From Pseudomonadales bacterium (GTDB taxonomy: Bacteria; Pseudomonadota; Gammaproteobacteria; Pseudomonadales; Ketobacteraceae), in NCBI GenBank assembly GCA_020062665.1, contig JAGUVW010000048.1, positions 1-44,244 of the forward strand: a stretch of 44,244 nucleotides of DNA. Reading direction: 5' to 3'. A program made the position numbers and the translations under genes. Below the pieces are notes generated by a model, which saw nothing but the letters and a program-made list of their open reading frames with translations, had not been told where the DNA came from and made no database searches. Below, piece by piece: positions 8,972 to 17,405 of this stretch (the first letter of the stretch is position 1; each line of letters opens with the position of its first letter).

Positions 8972-9583
8972 TCAGAAGTAAAACTTGGCGCCGACCTTGG
9001 CGGTGTCGATTTCCGTTTCGTAGTCGTCGATGGCATCCGGCAGTGACGAATCGCTCAGATCCACCTGATAGCGCAGGTATTCCACGTCGACACTGAAGTT
9101 CCTGGTGATAAAGAAATCCATGCCCACGCCATAGAAGGGTTCATTGCCCTTGATGTCGGTGGCATAGCGCTGGCCCAGGGCTTCGACGTTGATGTCGGAG
9201 CGCCACCAGAACTGACCGCCCTTGGCGTAGATGCCTACGGAATTGCCGATGGGCAGCCGGATCAGGCCGGCCAGGCTGTAGCCGGTCAGATCCGCTTCGG
9301 CAAAGTCGCCTTTCAGTTTGCCGAAATCGGAATAGCCGCCTTCGATACCGAAGTAGGGCGTGATCAGGCCGCCGATCACCACGTCGTAAAAATCATTGTT
9401 CTCGTCGAAATCATCGCTGTCGTTGCTGAAGCGGCCATAGTGTCCGCCGAAATACAGGCCGGTGGGTTTATCGTCGCTGGCGCGTGAACCGCTGTAGGAT
9501 TCGTCGGCTTGCGCCGGCAGTGTCGTGAGTGCAAGTGCAGCGGGCAGCGACAGAATGCCCAGAATTCTGGCGGTGGTGTTCAT
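8972..9583 (-). CDS. small outer-membrane beta-barrel (porin-family) protein
   Basis: A 203-residue precursor with a clear signal peptide (MNTTARILGILSLPAALALTT, cleavage near AQA-DE) and about eight amphipathic strands with alternating aromatics, such as GLYFGGHYGRF, YFGIEGGYSDFG and NFSVDVEYLRYQVDL. It ends in Phe (VGAKFYF), the usual C-terminal signal for barrel insertion. The plan fits the OmpA/OmpW-like eight-stranded group, but I cannot name a subfamily. It lacks a C-terminal peptidoglycan-binding domain. It is on the same strand as the BON gene, 119 bp downstream of it, and has no copy of the GGAACC/CGTTTG promoter seen at that gene. A structural role or small-solute passage is plausible. 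Confidence 0.8.
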   Translation of the reverse strand: MNTTARILGILSLPAALALTTLPAQADESYSGSRASDDKPTGLYFGGHYGRFSNDSDDFDENNDFYDVVIGGLITPYFGIEGGYSDFGKLKGDFAEADLTGYSLAGLIRLPIGNSVGIYAKGGQFWWRSDINVEALGQRYATDIKGNEPFYGVGMDFFITRNFSVDVEYLRYQVDLSDSSLPDAIDDYETEIDTAKVGAKFYF

Positions 9584-9645
9584 GGTGGAGTCCTCGTGCA
9601 GATGGTAAATCTCGACAGGAAAGATCGTGAATACGATGGCCCGCC

Positions 9646-9687
9646 GGCCTGGCAGCGGAGGGTTTGGATTTCTCCGTTGCCAGGGCC
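9646..9687. repeat. strong hairpin between the BON and porin genes
   Basis: CTGGCAGCGGAG (9649-9660) pairs with CTCCGTTGCCAG (9672-9683) around an 11-nt loop, with one G-U pair on one strand, and flanking GGC/GCC can extend the stem. There is no T-run on either side, so it is not a canonical intrinsic terminator. It may stabilise the 3' end of the BON transcript or mark the boundary between the two genes. Confidence 0.5.
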
Positions 9688-9702
9688 GGTCAGGGCGCGG
9701 GA

Positions 9703-10317
9703 TCAGCTGGCGCTGCCCTTGATTTCCAGTTTATTGTTCACGGTGCGGACGCCTTCCGTATTGCGGGCGATGTAGTACACCAGATCACGTTCGGCATCGT
9801 TGTTGACCTTGCCGGTCAGGGTTACTTCCCGGTTATCCGTGCTCACATCCACGGCCAGGCCGCTGACGTCGGTGTTGGCCAGCAGTTTTGATTTCACTTT
9901 CACAGTGATGGTGGCGTCAGACACATCAGCCAGCAGTCCCTGCTTGGCTTTTTCCGCCTGGGTTGCCCGGTCGGCATCCACCCTCAGCTGGTTGTCCACG
10001 TCGTCGATACCGTCAATGCTCATGGCAATCTCCTGGGCCAGTGATTTCGCCACGTTTGAATCCACATAGCCTTTCAGAACGGCTTTCGAACCGTGCACTT
10101 CCACATCGATGTCCAGCGGATTCAGGTTGGTGTTGAACAGGTAGGCACCTTCGATCAGGCCTTCTTTCCAGCCGTCTTTCACGTCGGTCTTGAGGGTTTG
10201 CACGGTGCCGGGCTTCTGCGTCTCACTGGCAACAGTCTGCATGGCAGGCAGCATCAGTGCAGTGGAAATCGCAGCGGCCAGTGACACGTGCTTGATGAAG
10301 GGAGTTGCGTTTTTCAT
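9703..10317 (-). CDS. periplasmic protein with two BON domains (OsmY-like)
   Basis: A 204-residue precursor starting MKNATPFIKHVSLAAAIS, with a signal peptide cleaved near residue 30 (TVA-SE). Two BON domains follow, at about residues 50-115 (LNPLDIDVEVHGSKAVLKGYV) and 130-200 (LAVDVSTDNREVTLTGKV). BON domains occur in OsmY and other osmotic or envelope stress proteins and are thought to bind membranes or phospholipids. The start at 10317 is chosen because GAGGAAG precedes it at the right distance; a longer in-frame ATG at 10362 would put 15 charged residues before the signal peptide. An ECF-type promoter at 10360-10387 lies just upstream, tying the gene to the nearby sigma factor. Confidence 0.88.
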   Translation of the reverse strand: MKNATPFIKHVSLAAAISTALMLPAMQTVASETQKPGTVQTLKTDVKDGWKEGLIEGAYLFNTNLNPLDIDVEVHGSKAVLKGYVDSNVAKSLAQEIAMSIDGIDDVDNQLRVDADRATQAEKAKQGLLADVSDATITVKVKSKLLANTDVSGLAVDVSTDNREVTLTGKVNNDAERDLVYYIARNTEGVRTVNNKLEIKGSAS

Positions 10318-10359
10318 GACGTCTTCCTCGCTGAGTCGTTTTGCTTGGGTGTCAGCGGG

Positions 10360-10387
10360 CAAACGCGAATGCGCGGGCAGAGGTTCC
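10360..10387 (-). promoter_or_regulatory. ECF-type promoter GGAACC-N16-CGTTTG for the BON gene
   Basis: On the minus strand, GGAACC (10387-10382) and CGTTTG (10365-10360) are separated by 16 bp, about 45 bp before the BON start codon. The same two hexamers, 15 bp apart, precede the small acidic membrane gene at 14578. The pattern closely fits the GGAAC-N16/17-CGTT consensus described for EcfG-type general stress sigma factors. The likely user is the ECF sigma gene at 11313. The motif is seen directly; the pairing with that sigma factor is inferred. Confidence 0.65.
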
Positions 10388-10419
10388 AGAAAAATGTGCG
10401 GAGCGATGTTGAAGATGGA

Positions 10420-11148
10420 TCAGAGTGTATCGATCTGGCCACACAGCATGTAGCCGACACCGCGAATGGTGCGGATGAGTTGCGGAGGTTTCTGCACGTC
10501 GCCGATTTTCTTGCGCAGGCGCGCGATCTGGATATCCACGGCACGATCATACACATCGAAGGCGGCGTTGCCTTCCCGCGTCAGCTCGAACAATTGTTCG
10601 CGGCTGAGCACCCGGTTGGCGGATTGGGCGAGCACATTCAGCAGGCGGAATTCACCGGTGGTGAGTTCGGCGGAACGGGCCTCTGGATCGAACACCTGAT
10701 AGCAGGAACGATCGAGAATCCAGCCGTTGGGCAGGCGCAGCTTTTCGCTCAGTTCGTTGCTGGGCGGTGGCGGAGTCTGTGCTTCCAGCCGGCGCATCAC
10801 TGCCTTGATGCGGGCCGACATTTCCCGCATTTCAAATGGCTTGGTCAGGTAATCATCGGCGCCCATTTCCAGGCACACGACTTTTTCGGTGGTGTCGTTC
10901 TTGCCCGACAGCACGATGATGCCGGCGCTGCAGCTGGATTTGAGCAGGGTGATCAGGTTCAGGCCGTCGCCGTCCGGCAACACCAGATCCAGCAGCACCA
11001 CGTTGATGGCGCTGTTGGCAATGTGTTCCTGCGCGGATCTGACGTCGCGGGCCAGCAGCACGTTGTAGCCGTCATCCGTGAGATATTCGCTGAGTACGAA
11101 TTGCAGATGTTCGTCATCCTCGACGCTCAGAATGGTGCCTTTATGCAC
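10420..11148 (-). CDS. OmpR-family response regulator
   Basis: A 242-residue cytoplasmic regulator. The receiver domain (residues 5-115) has the acidic pair at D11-D12, phospho-acceptor D54 in VVLLDLVLPDGDG, and K103 in DDYLTKPF. A short Pro-rich linker (TPPPPS) leads to the winged-helix output domain at about 140-238 (LTTGEFRLLNVLAQSANRVLSREQL and VDIQIARLRKKIGD). The start is GTG at 11148, preceded by AAGGGCGG; there is no in-frame ATG nearby. No dedicated kinase gene is adjacent in the same operon; the hybrid kinase at 11844-14093 is the obvious candidate partner. A sigmaE-like promoter lies 38-65 bp upstream, so this gene is probably itself under ECF control. Confidence 0.92.
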   Translation of the reverse strand: MHKGTILSVEDDEHLQFVLSEYLTDDGYNVLLARDVRSAQEHIANSAINVVLLDLVLPDGDGLNLITLLKSSCSAGIIVLSGKNDTTEKVVCLEMGADDYLTKPFEMREMSARIKAVMRRLEAQTPPPPSNELSEKLRLPNGWILDRSCYQVFDPEARSAELTTGEFRLLNVLAQSANRVLSREQLFELTREGNAAFDVYDRAVDIQIARLRKKIGDVQKPPQLIRTIRGVGYMLCGQIDTL

Positions 11149-11185
11149 AGTGCCGCCCTTGCTGGTTGATCATTGAACTGAACGG

Positions 11186-11213
11186 TCAGACTATACCGGC
11201 GATGTTACGTTCC
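11186..11213 (-). promoter_or_regulatory. sigmaE/ECF-like promoter GGAACGT-N16-TCTGA for the response regulator
   Basis: On the minus strand, GGAACGT (11213-11207) and TCTGA (11190-11186) are 16 bp apart. This is nearly the RpoE consensus GGAACTT-N16-TCTGA, and it lies about 38 bp before the GTG start. It shares the GGAAC -35 core with the two other promoters of this region but not their CGTTTG -10 element. It may therefore be read by a different ECF sigma or be a variant site. Confidence 0.55.
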
Positions 11214-11312
11214 TGAAACAAATTTTTGATTGCGCGAAACACGGGGGAAAAAACGCGGTTACAGCAGCGGCTTAGCCTGATCACATCAACCCTACGCGCC
11301 AGGAGAGCCGTC

Positions 11313-11837
11313 ATGTTGAATCATCAGGAACTGGTACAGGAAATCAACAGCCTGAAACGCTTCGCCATGAAGCTGACCCGCAACCGCAGCGATGCGGATG
11401 ATCTGCTGCAAACCACGCTGCTCAAGTCGCTCGAACACGGCGATTCGTTCCAGCGCGGCACCCATGTGTTCGGCTGGACCTCCCGCATTCTCTACAACAC
11501 TTTTGTGAGCCAGTACCGGCATCGGGTGCGCTTCGAAACCCAGCTCGATCCGCAGGATTTCATCGATCAGCAGGAAGTCGCGGCCACCCAGGAATCGAGC
11601 ATGGAATTGCAGCTGGTGTTGAAGGCGATGGCCTCGCTGTCGGCTGAGCATCAGCAAATTCTGCAGATGGTCTGCATCGACGGGCTGGAATATGCAGATG
11701 CGGCGGACGTGCTGGGCATTCCGGTGGGCACCGTGCGTTCCCGTCTGTCCCGCGCCCGTGCGGCGCTGCAGGATGTGCTGAGCGTCAGAGCCAGTGCGCG
11801 GATCTCCTGCCCGGGGGAGGGGCGTCTGGTGGCCTGA
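11313..11837 (+). CDS. ECF-family RNA polymerase sigma factor, EcfG-like
   Basis: A 174-residue sigma factor with only regions 2 and 4. Region 2 covers residues 10-72 (SDADDLLQTTLLKSLEHGDSF, then GWTSRILYNTFVSQYRHR), and the DSF-x-GT-x-(8)-ILYNTF stretch recalls EcfG/ECF15 proteins. Region 4 covers about 105-158, with EYADAADVLGIPVGTVRSRL as its helix-turn-helix. The ATG at 11313 follows an AGGAGAG ribosome site; the longer in-frame start at 11226 lacks one. It is divergent from the response regulator and convergent (6 bp) with the hybrid kinase. No anti-sigma gene is recognisable next to it, and I see no GGAAC element upstream, so autoregulation is not supported. Confidence 0.9.
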   Translation: MLNHQELVQEINSLKRFAMKLTRNRSDADDLLQTTLLKSLEHGDSFQRGTHVFGWTSRILYNTFVSQYRHRVRFETQLDPQDFIDQQEVAATQESSMELQLVLKAMASLSAEHQQILQMVCIDGLEYADAADVLGIPVGTVRSRLSRARAALQDVLSVRASARISCPGEGRLVA

Positions 11838-11843
11838 TGGTGC

Positions 11844-14093
11844 TCACGCCGTCAGTTGCCGACGTGTCCGCCGCAGGTACGTCAGCAACTGACGCTGCAG
11901 ATCCGCTTCGACGATCGGTTTGGGCAGATAGGCATCCATGCCGGCGTCGATACACTGATCCTTGTCACCCATCAGGGCGTGGGCGGTCATGCCGATAATG
12001 GGCGTGCGCTGTCGCTGCTGTTCCTGCTCGCGCTGGCGGATGGTGCGGGTCGCCTGGAAGCCATCCATCTCCGGCATCTGGATATCCATCAGGATCAGGT
12101 CGTAAGGATGTTCCTGCCACAGATCCACCGCCATCACGCCCGTGGTGGCCACGTCATAGGGAATGCCCAGTTCCTCCAGAATGTAGCCCACCAGCACGAT
12201 GTTGCCGCTGTAATCCTCCACCATCAGGATGCGGGTCGTGTCGGTGACAACGTCGCGAATCTGTGCCCGCAAATCTGTGCTGGGCAGGCTGTCCTCGGGT
12301 TCTGGCGTTGCGCTGAGCGGAAGGGTTTGCGGCAGCAACAGGGAAAAGGTGGAGCCGGCGCCCGGTGTGCTGCTGACTGCAATGGTGCCACTCATCAGTT
12401 CTGCCAGGTTGCGCGAGATGGGCAGGCCCAGTCCGGTGCCACCATGCTTGCGGGATTCCGATGAATTCACCTGCTTGAAGCGTTCGAAGATCAGTTCGAA
12501 ATCGTCGGCGCTGATGCCGATGCCGGTGTCTGCCACATCCACCCGCAGAAAGGGTTGTCCGTTGCGGTCTTCGAAGAAGGCATGAATGGTGACCTTGCCG
12601 ACATCGGTGAACTTGATGGCGTTGCCGATCAGGTTGACGCAGATCTGGCGGATGCGGGAGCGGTCGCCGTAGAAATCCCGGTCTTTCACGGCGCTGTGAT
12701 CACACAGAAAACTGATGCCTTTCTCGTTGGCCCGCAGCGCCATCATGCTGACGATTTCCTCGAACAGCTGACCCAGGCCGAAGATCTGCGGTTGCAGTTC
12801 CACATCGCCACTTTCGATCTTGGAAAAATCCAGCACATCGTTGATCAGATCCTTGAGGGCAGAGGCGCTCAGCATCAGGGTGCGCACCAGCTTCTGCTGG
12901 CGATCGTTGAGGCTGTCGCGCTGGCGTTCAAGGATTTCCGCGATGCCGCTGATGGCGGTGAGCGGCGTGCGGATTTCGTGGCTCATGTGCGCGAGGAATT
13001 CGCTCTTGGCGCGGTTGGCCTTTTGTGCCAGCTCCATTTCGGCCTGCAGTTTTTCGTTGGCGCGCACAATCTGGCTGATGTCAGTGTGGGCGCCCACGAT
13101 GCGTGCCGGCTTGTGCTGCTGATCGTAGAGAATCCGGCCCCGCGCCTGAATCCAGATCCAGCGGCCGGAGTCGTGACGCATGCGGAATTCCTGGCTGTAT
13201 TCCGGCTTGCCGTTGGCCTCCAGTGTGGCGGTGGAGGCCCAGGCCTTGTCGCGATCATCCGGGTGCAGGCGTTCGATAAACTCGCTGATGCCGAACGGTG
13301 TCGGCCGGTCACAACCCAGCATGCGAAAAAACTGCTCCGAGCAGAATAATTCCCCGCTCTGCAGATTCCAGTCGAAGATGCCATCCTGGGCGCCGTCCAC
13401 GGCTAGCGTAAAACGCTCGCGGGTTTCCTTCAGGGTGGATTCCGCCTGGTTGCGCCCTTGTTGGGCCGCCAGCAGAAAAGCGTTGAAGATCAGCAGCAGC
13501 GCAGTGCCCGCCAGAATCGCCACCAGCAGAGTGTCCACATAATTCTGCTTTTCCTTTTCCAGTGTGCGGATGCGTTTGCCCAGCAGCTCATATTCCTCCG
13601 CCAGAATCGCATCGGTGAGGCGGCTCAGGTTGTCGCGCAGGTTATCGATCACATTGACGTCATCTACCAGCTCCGGCATGGGTTGAGGATGAAAGCGGGC
13701 GGCCCGGTCTTCCAGCTGGTTCGCGAACATGACGAAATAGTTGCGGGCTTCGTGCAGGCGGCTCTGCTGGGCTTTGTTTTTGCTGGTGAGTTCGGTGAGG
13801 GCAGCCAGCTGTTCCGACACGGTGGCTTTCTTGGCCTGGTATTTGTCGAGAAACTGCGTGTCGCCGGACAGAATGTAGCCGCGCTGGGCGGCCAGCATGC
13901 CTTCCACCAGCGCGGTGGTCTGTTCGGCGATATTGATGACCTGATGGGTTTTCGAGACCAGATTGTCGCGCCGGTCGACGGATTGCCGGCTGGTCAGCAG
14001 GGTGTAGCACAGGTAGCCCGCCAGCGAGCACAGCACGATGACGAAGATGAGGTAGTTGCGTGACAGCATGTGACTGAATCGGGGCGGCGACAT
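11844..14093 (-). CDS. CHASE3-PAS hybrid sensor histidine kinase
   Basis: A 749-residue inner-membrane kinase. Membrane helices at about 13-33 and 188-210 bracket a periplasmic CHASE3-type domain (VEGMLAAQRGYILSGDTQFLDKY near 63-85). A PAS fold with its PAC tail follows (225-345; DGAQDGIFDWN, then ARIVGAHTDIS). HisKA has the phospho-acceptor H372 in AHMSHEIRTPL, and the ATPase domain shows NLIGNAIKF, DTGIGI and GGTGLGL. The C-terminal receiver (about 625-745) has LILMDIQMPEMDG with the acceptor Asp, and LPKP with the conserved Lys. There is no Hpt domain, so output to the OmpR-type regulator would need a phosphotransfer protein elsewhere. It is downstream of the DUF1328 gene on the same strand and may share its stress promoter. 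Confidence 0.93.
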   Translation of the reverse strand: MSPPRFSHMLSRNYLIFVIVLCSLAGYLCYTLLTSRQSVDRRDNLVSKTHQVINIAEQTTALVEGMLAAQRGYILSGDTQFLDKYQAKKATVSEQLAALTELTSKNKAQQSRLHEARNYFVMFANQLEDRAARFHPQPMPELVDDVNVIDNLRDNLSRLTDAILAEEYELLGKRIRTLEKEKQNYVDTLLVAILAGTALLLIFNAFLLAAQQGRNQAESTLKETRERFTLAVDGAQDGIFDWNLQSGELFCSEQFFRMLGCDRPTPFGISEFIERLHPDDRDKAWASTATLEANGKPEYSQEFRMRHDSGRWIWIQARGRILYDQQHKPARIVGAHTDISQIVRANEKLQAEMELAQKANRAKSEFLAHMSHEIRTPLTAISGIAEILERQRDSLNDRQQKLVRTLMLSASALKDLINDVLDFSKIESGDVELQPQIFGLGQLFEEIVSMMALRANEKGISFLCDHSAVKDRDFYGDRSRIRQICVNLIGNAIKFTDVGKVTIHAFFEDRNGQPFLRVDVADTGIGISADDFELIFERFKQVNSSESRKHGGTGLGLPISRNLAELMSGTIAVSSTPGAGSTFSLLLPQTLPLSATPEPEDSLPSTDLRAQIRDVVTDTTRILMVEDYSGNIVLVGYILEELGIPYDVATTGVMAVDLWQEHPYDLILMDIQMPEMDGFQATRTIRQREQEQQRQRTPIIGMTAHALMGDKDQCIDAGMDAYLPKPIVEADLQRQLLTYLRRTRRQLTA

Positions 14094-14180
14094 GGGCGTG
14101 GGGCTTTCAGTGAGGGAGCCCCAGTAATAAGCCCTTTGCGCCGTGCTGTAAAGTTGCTGGCTGACAGTGCGTGATCGCCG

Positions 14181-14357
14181 TCATAAGGGTGGACGTTTGC
14201 CCCGCAGCGCAGCGCTGACCAATGCCACAATGAATAGCAGGATAAACAACAGAAACAGAATCTGCGCGATGTCGCTGGAGATGGCGGCAATGCCGCCGAA
14301 GCCCAATGCGCCGGCGACAATAGCAAACAGCAGGAAGGTGAGTGCCCAGGCTAGCAT
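14181..14357 (-). CDS. DUF1328 small membrane protein (YtjA-like)
   Basis: A 58-residue protein opening MLAWALTFLLFAIVAGALGF, then GGIAAISSDIAQILFLLF and a basic end (ALRGKRPPL). Two membrane helices and the conserved GFGGIA...A.IA pattern identify DUF1328, a family common in proteobacteria and often seen near stress genes; its biochemical role is unknown. GAGGACG precedes the ATG. It lies 41 bp after the 59-residue acidic gene and 87 bp before the hybrid kinase, all on one strand, so the three probably form one transcription unit from the ECF-type promoter at 14637-14663. Confidence 0.88.
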   Translation of the reverse strand: MLAWALTFLLFAIVAGALGFGGIAAISSDIAQILFLLFILLFIVALVSAALRGKRPPL

Positions 14358-14398
14358 GATGGCGTCCTCGGTGATGGGGTGGGTGACAGGATCAACGC

Positions 14399-14578
14399 TT
14401 AGCGATCATCCGTATGGTCATCGATTTCATCCCGCACTTCCTCGCCGATTTCCTCGACGCTGTTGCCGATGCTGTCGAGGGCGGACTCATCGCGGTCATC
14501 CAGTGCGTGAATCAAGCCGACAGAAATCATGCCGAGCAACAGGATGGCGATGATGGACATGAGTGCTTTGTTGGTCAT
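14399..14578 (-). CDS. 59-residue membrane peptide with acidic tail
   Basis: The product starts MTNKALMSIIAILLLGMIS, a single membrane helix at about residues 5-26, followed by a strongly acidic tail rich in Asp/Glu and ending HTDDR. The start at 14578 is chosen over 14590 because GGAGG lies directly upstream. I do not recognise a family. The form (one helix and a charged tail) and the position at the head of an ECF-type promoter unit with DUF1328 and a sensor kinase suggest an envelope-stress accessory or a small regulator of a membrane partner; this is inference. Confidence 0.7.
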   Translation of the reverse strand: MTNKALMSIIAILLLGMISVGLIHALDDRDESALDSIGNSVEEIGEEVRDEIDDHTDDR

Positions 14579-14636
14579 GGGGGCCTCCACAGGTCAGAGC
14601 GTTAAAACCGGTCAACATCAGAAAGTGTCAGGTTTT

Positions 14637-14663
14637 CAAACGTGTGGGGTGGGGAATGGTTCC
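14637..14663 (-). promoter_or_regulatory. ECF-type promoter GGAACC-N15-CGTTTG for the acidic peptide/DUF1328 unit
   Basis: On the minus strand, GGAACC (14663-14658) and CGTTTG (14642-14637) are 15 bp apart, about 60 bp before the start codon at 14578. It is the second copy of the pattern found at the BON gene and fits the EcfG-type consensus. Two copies, each just before a stress-type gene and both within 4 kb of an ECF sigma gene, make chance unlikely. Confidence 0.65.
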
Positions 14664-14715
14664 CTGTTAACGTGCAGAAGTCGTCTGTTGGTCGGTCGCC
14701 GCGCAAGAAACGCAT

Positions 14716-14754
14716 AAAAAAAGCGGGATTCACTCTGGCGTGATCCCGCTTTTT
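14716..14754 (-). terminator. intrinsic terminator of argH
   Basis: GCGGGAT (14723-14729) pairs with ATCCCGC (14743-14749) around a 13-nt loop. Runs of A and T on the two sides make it work on both strands; on the minus strand the stem is followed by seven T. It lies 32 bp after the argH stop and also isolates the stress unit from argH transcription. Confidence 0.85.
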
Positions 14755-14785
14755 GCAGCTGGTATGCGGTGATGGCGGTTTGCCG

Positions 14786-16195
14786 TCAGCCGCGCTCCGC
14801 CAGTTTCGCCTTCGCCTGCTGCACCGCCGCCTTCACCTGCGCTGGCGCGGTGCCGCCCAGATGGTTGCGCGCATTCACCGAGCCTTCCAGCGTCAGCACG
14901 GCGAATACATCATCCGTAATGATAGAACTGAACTGCTGCAGTTCTGCCAGCGACATGTCCGCCAGATCTTTTTTCTGCGCCACGCCATAACCCACGGCCT
15001 TGCCGACGATTTCGTGGGAATCGCGGAATGCCACGCCTTTCTTCACCAGATAGTCCGCCAGATCGGTGGCGGTGGAGAAACCGCGCTTGGCCGCTTCGCG
15101 CATGTTGTCCTTCTTCACCTGCAAGGCCGGCATCATGTCGGCGTAGGCGCGCAGACAGTTGAGTACGGTGTCCACGGTGTCGAAGATGGGTTCCTTGTCT
15201 TCCTGGTTGTCCTTGTTGTAGGCCAGGCACTGGGATTTCATCAGCGTCAGCAGCGAAATCAGGTGGCCATTCACGCGGCCGGTCTTGCCCCGCACCAGTT
15301 CCGGCACGTCGGGATTTTTCTTCTGCGGCATGATGGACGAGCCGGTGCAGAAACGGTCGGGCAGATCGATGAAATTGAATTGGGCCGAGGTCCACAGCAC
15401 CAGCTCTTCGGAGAAGCGCGACAGGTGCGTCATGATCAGCGCCGACGCGGCAGCGAATTCGATGGCGAAATCGCGGTCGCTCACGCCATCCAGCGAGTTC
15501 TCGCAGATGCCTTCAAAGCCCAGCAGCTTGGCCGTGATGGTGCGATCGATCGGATAGGTGGTGCCGGCCAGCGCGGCGGAACCCAGCGGCATGCGGTTAA
15601 CGCGCTTGCGGCAATCCTGCATGCGCTCGTAATCGCGGAACAGCATTTCGTTCCAGGCCAGCATGTGATGGCCGAAGGTGACGGGCTGGGCAGTCTGCAG
15701 ATGGGTGAAGCCGGGCATGATGGTGTCGGCTTCGCGCTCGGCCAGGTGCACCAGGCCGGTCTGCAGGCGGGTGATTTCAGACAGTATCACATCGATGGCA
15801 TCGCGCAGGTACAGGCGGATGTCGGTGGCCACCTGATCGTTGCGGGAGCGGCCGGTGTGCAGCTTCTTGCCGGTGATGCCGATGCGATCGGTCAGGCGCG
15901 CCTCGATGTTCATGTGCACGTCTTCCAGCTTCACGCTCCACTCGAAGGTGCCGGCACGGATCTCGCTGCGGATCTGTTCCAGCCCGGTGATGATCTGCTG
16001 TTTCTCGGCATCGGTCAGCACGCCCACGGCGGCCAGCATGGTGGCATGGGCGATGGAGCCGTTGATGTCCTGCTCTGCCATGCGCTTGTCGAAGGTGACG
16101 GAGGCGGTGAAGGCTTCCACGAAGGCGTCGGTGGCTTCGGTAAAACGGCCGCCCCAGAGTTTGTCGGCGCCGGACGTCGGGTTCTGTTCTGACAT
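14786..16195 (-). CDS. argH: argininosuccinate lyase
   Basis: ArgH splits argininosuccinate into arginine and fumarate, the last step of arginine synthesis, as a cytoplasmic homotetramer. The 469 residues match the usual length. Landmarks are LWGGRF (13-18), [13 protein letters not shown] (113-125), the general-acid region [10 protein letters not shown] with H165, and the fumarase-superfamily signature [12 protein letters not shown] near 285-296, with its catalytic Ser. An upstream in-frame ATG at 16294 would add 33 residues not expected in the family and overlap the algZ start, so 16195 is preferred. It is divergent from algZ, the same pairing as in Pseudomonas. A TATACT -10-like hexamer lies at 16252-16257 in the gap. 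Confidence 0.97.
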   Translation of the reverse strand: MSEQNPTSGADKLWGGRFTEATDAFVEAFTASVTFDKRMAEQDINGSIAHATMLAAVGVLTDAEKQQIITGLEQIRSEIRAGTFEWSVKLEDVHMNIEARLTDRIGITGKKLHTGRSRNDQVATDIRLYLRDAIDVILSEITRLQTGLVHLAEREADTIMPGFTHLQTAQPVTFGHHMLAWNEMLFRDYERMQDCRKRVNRMPLGSAALAGTTYPIDRTITAKLLGFEGICENSLDGVSDRDFAIEFAAASALIMTHLSRFSEELVLWTSAQFNFIDLPDRFCTGSSIMPQKKNPDVPELVRGKTGRVNGHLISLLTLMKSQCLAYNKDNQEDKEPIFDTVDTVLNCLRAYADMMPALQVKKDNMREAAKRGFSTATDLADYLVKKGVAFRDSHEIVGKAVGYGVAQKKDLADMSLAELQQFSSIITDDVFAVLTLEGSVNARNHLGGTAPAQVKAAVQQAKAKLAERG

Positions 16196-16292
16196 GATGG
16201 ATTCCAGTGAAAATGCGGGGGGAAGCAATAATCCCGTGTGGACAGTGACATATACTGAATCGAGCGGCGGATTATAACCCAGACGGATACTC

Positions 16293-17405
16293 ATGGCATC
16301 GGATCACAACAAACCCCAGGGCGACAGCGAGGAAAGCTTTTTCCTGCCGGATCTGTGCGAGCGCCAGTCGGTGTTCCTGCTGGTCCTGGTGGCGGAACTG
16401 CTGTCCATCGTCTTTGTGCTGATTGCCCAGGGCCTGTGGCCGTTCGACTGGCAGGCGTTGGGTCTGGTGTCCCTGTTCGTGCAGTGGGTGGCCCTGTCCA
16501 GTGCCGGACTGCTGTGCCGGATGCGTCCGTTCCTGCAACGGATGGCGCCGGAGCGGGCGGTGGTGATCAGCTATCTGCTGATTCCCCTCAACACCTGGCT
16601 GGTGAGCGTGGTGAGTCTGGCCCTGCTGAGCGCCGATTCCCGCAGCCTGACCAGTCTGCTGCTGGCGGAAGAAGTGCTGCGCAACGTGGCGGTGGCAGCT
16701 ATCCTCGGCGGGCTGGTGATCCGCTATTTCTACTTGCAGGCCATGCTGATCGCCCGCCGCCAGTCCGAACTGCTGCACCGCATCCAGGCCCTGCAGTCCC
16801 GTATCCGCCCCCATTTCCTCTTCAACAGCATGAACATCATCGCCAGCCTGATCGAGACCGATCCGCGTCAGGCCGAGACCGTGGTGGAAGACTTGTCCGC
16901 CCTGTTCCGCGCCAGCCTAAATCATGTTGGCAATCAGGTGCCGCTGACCGAGGAAATCACCCTGTGCGAACGTTATCTGAATATCGAAAAACTCAGACTG
17001 GGCAATCGCTTACAGGTGCACTGGGAAGTGCGCTCGGTACCCCCTGATGTCAAAATCCCCCTGCTGACCCTGCAGCCCCTGCTCGAAAACGCCATTCTTC
17101 ACGGTATACAGCCTTTACAAAAAGGTGGAATCGTCGAGATTATTGCGACTTATTCTCATGGTATCTTTGAACTCAAGATCACCAACCCGTTCGTGGCCGG
17201 CGCTGCGATGGGGGTGGAACGGGGCAACCGGATGGCCCTCGACAATACCCGCAATCGCTTGGTGGCACTCTACGGCGAGCGCGCCAAACTCACCGGGTAT
17301 GCGGAAGGAAACCGCTATATCACGCGGCTGTCGTATCCATTCCAGATCGAACAGCCCTCTGGCAAAGCCAATAAGACAACAACAAAAAGAAGTGTGGCCC
17401 CATGA
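16293..17405 (+). CDS. algZ: LytS/AlgZ-type sensor histidine kinase
   Basis: A 370-residue inner-membrane kinase. Four hydrophobic segments lie between residues 26 and 148. The LytS-type His_kinase domain follows, with phospho-acceptor H174 in [12 protein letters not shown], then an ATPase region at about 265-355 ([10 protein letters not shown]). It lacks the classical HisKA domain, as expected for AlgZ/FimS. In Pseudomonas it acts with AlgR on alginate and twitching motility. Its last bases overlap the algR ATG (ATGA), so the two are translationally coupled. The argH-algZ-algR-hemC order is the same as in Pseudomonas, which supports the name. Confidence 0.92.
   Translation: MASDHNKPQGDSEESFFLPDLCERQSVFLLVLVAELLSIVFVLIAQGLWPFDWQALGLVSLFVQWVALSSAGLLCRMRPFLQRMAPERAVVISYLLIPLNTWLVSVVSLALLSADSRSLTSLLLAEEVLRNVAVAAILGGLVIRYFYLQAMLIARRQSELLHRIQALQSRIRPHFLFNSMNIIASLIETDPRQAETVVEDLSALFRASLNHVGNQVPLTEEITLCERYLNIEKLRLGNRLQVHWEVRSVPPDVKIPLLTLQPLLENAILHGIQPLQKGGIVEIIATYSHGIFELKITNPFVAGAAMGVERGNRMALDNTRNRLVALYGERAKLTGYAEGNRYITRLSYPFQIEQPSGKANKTTTKRSVAP

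Noticed and set aside
14753-16192. Open frame of 479 codons opposite argH
   Set aside because: Antisense shadow of argH; it also begins next to the argH terminator and lacks a ribosome site.
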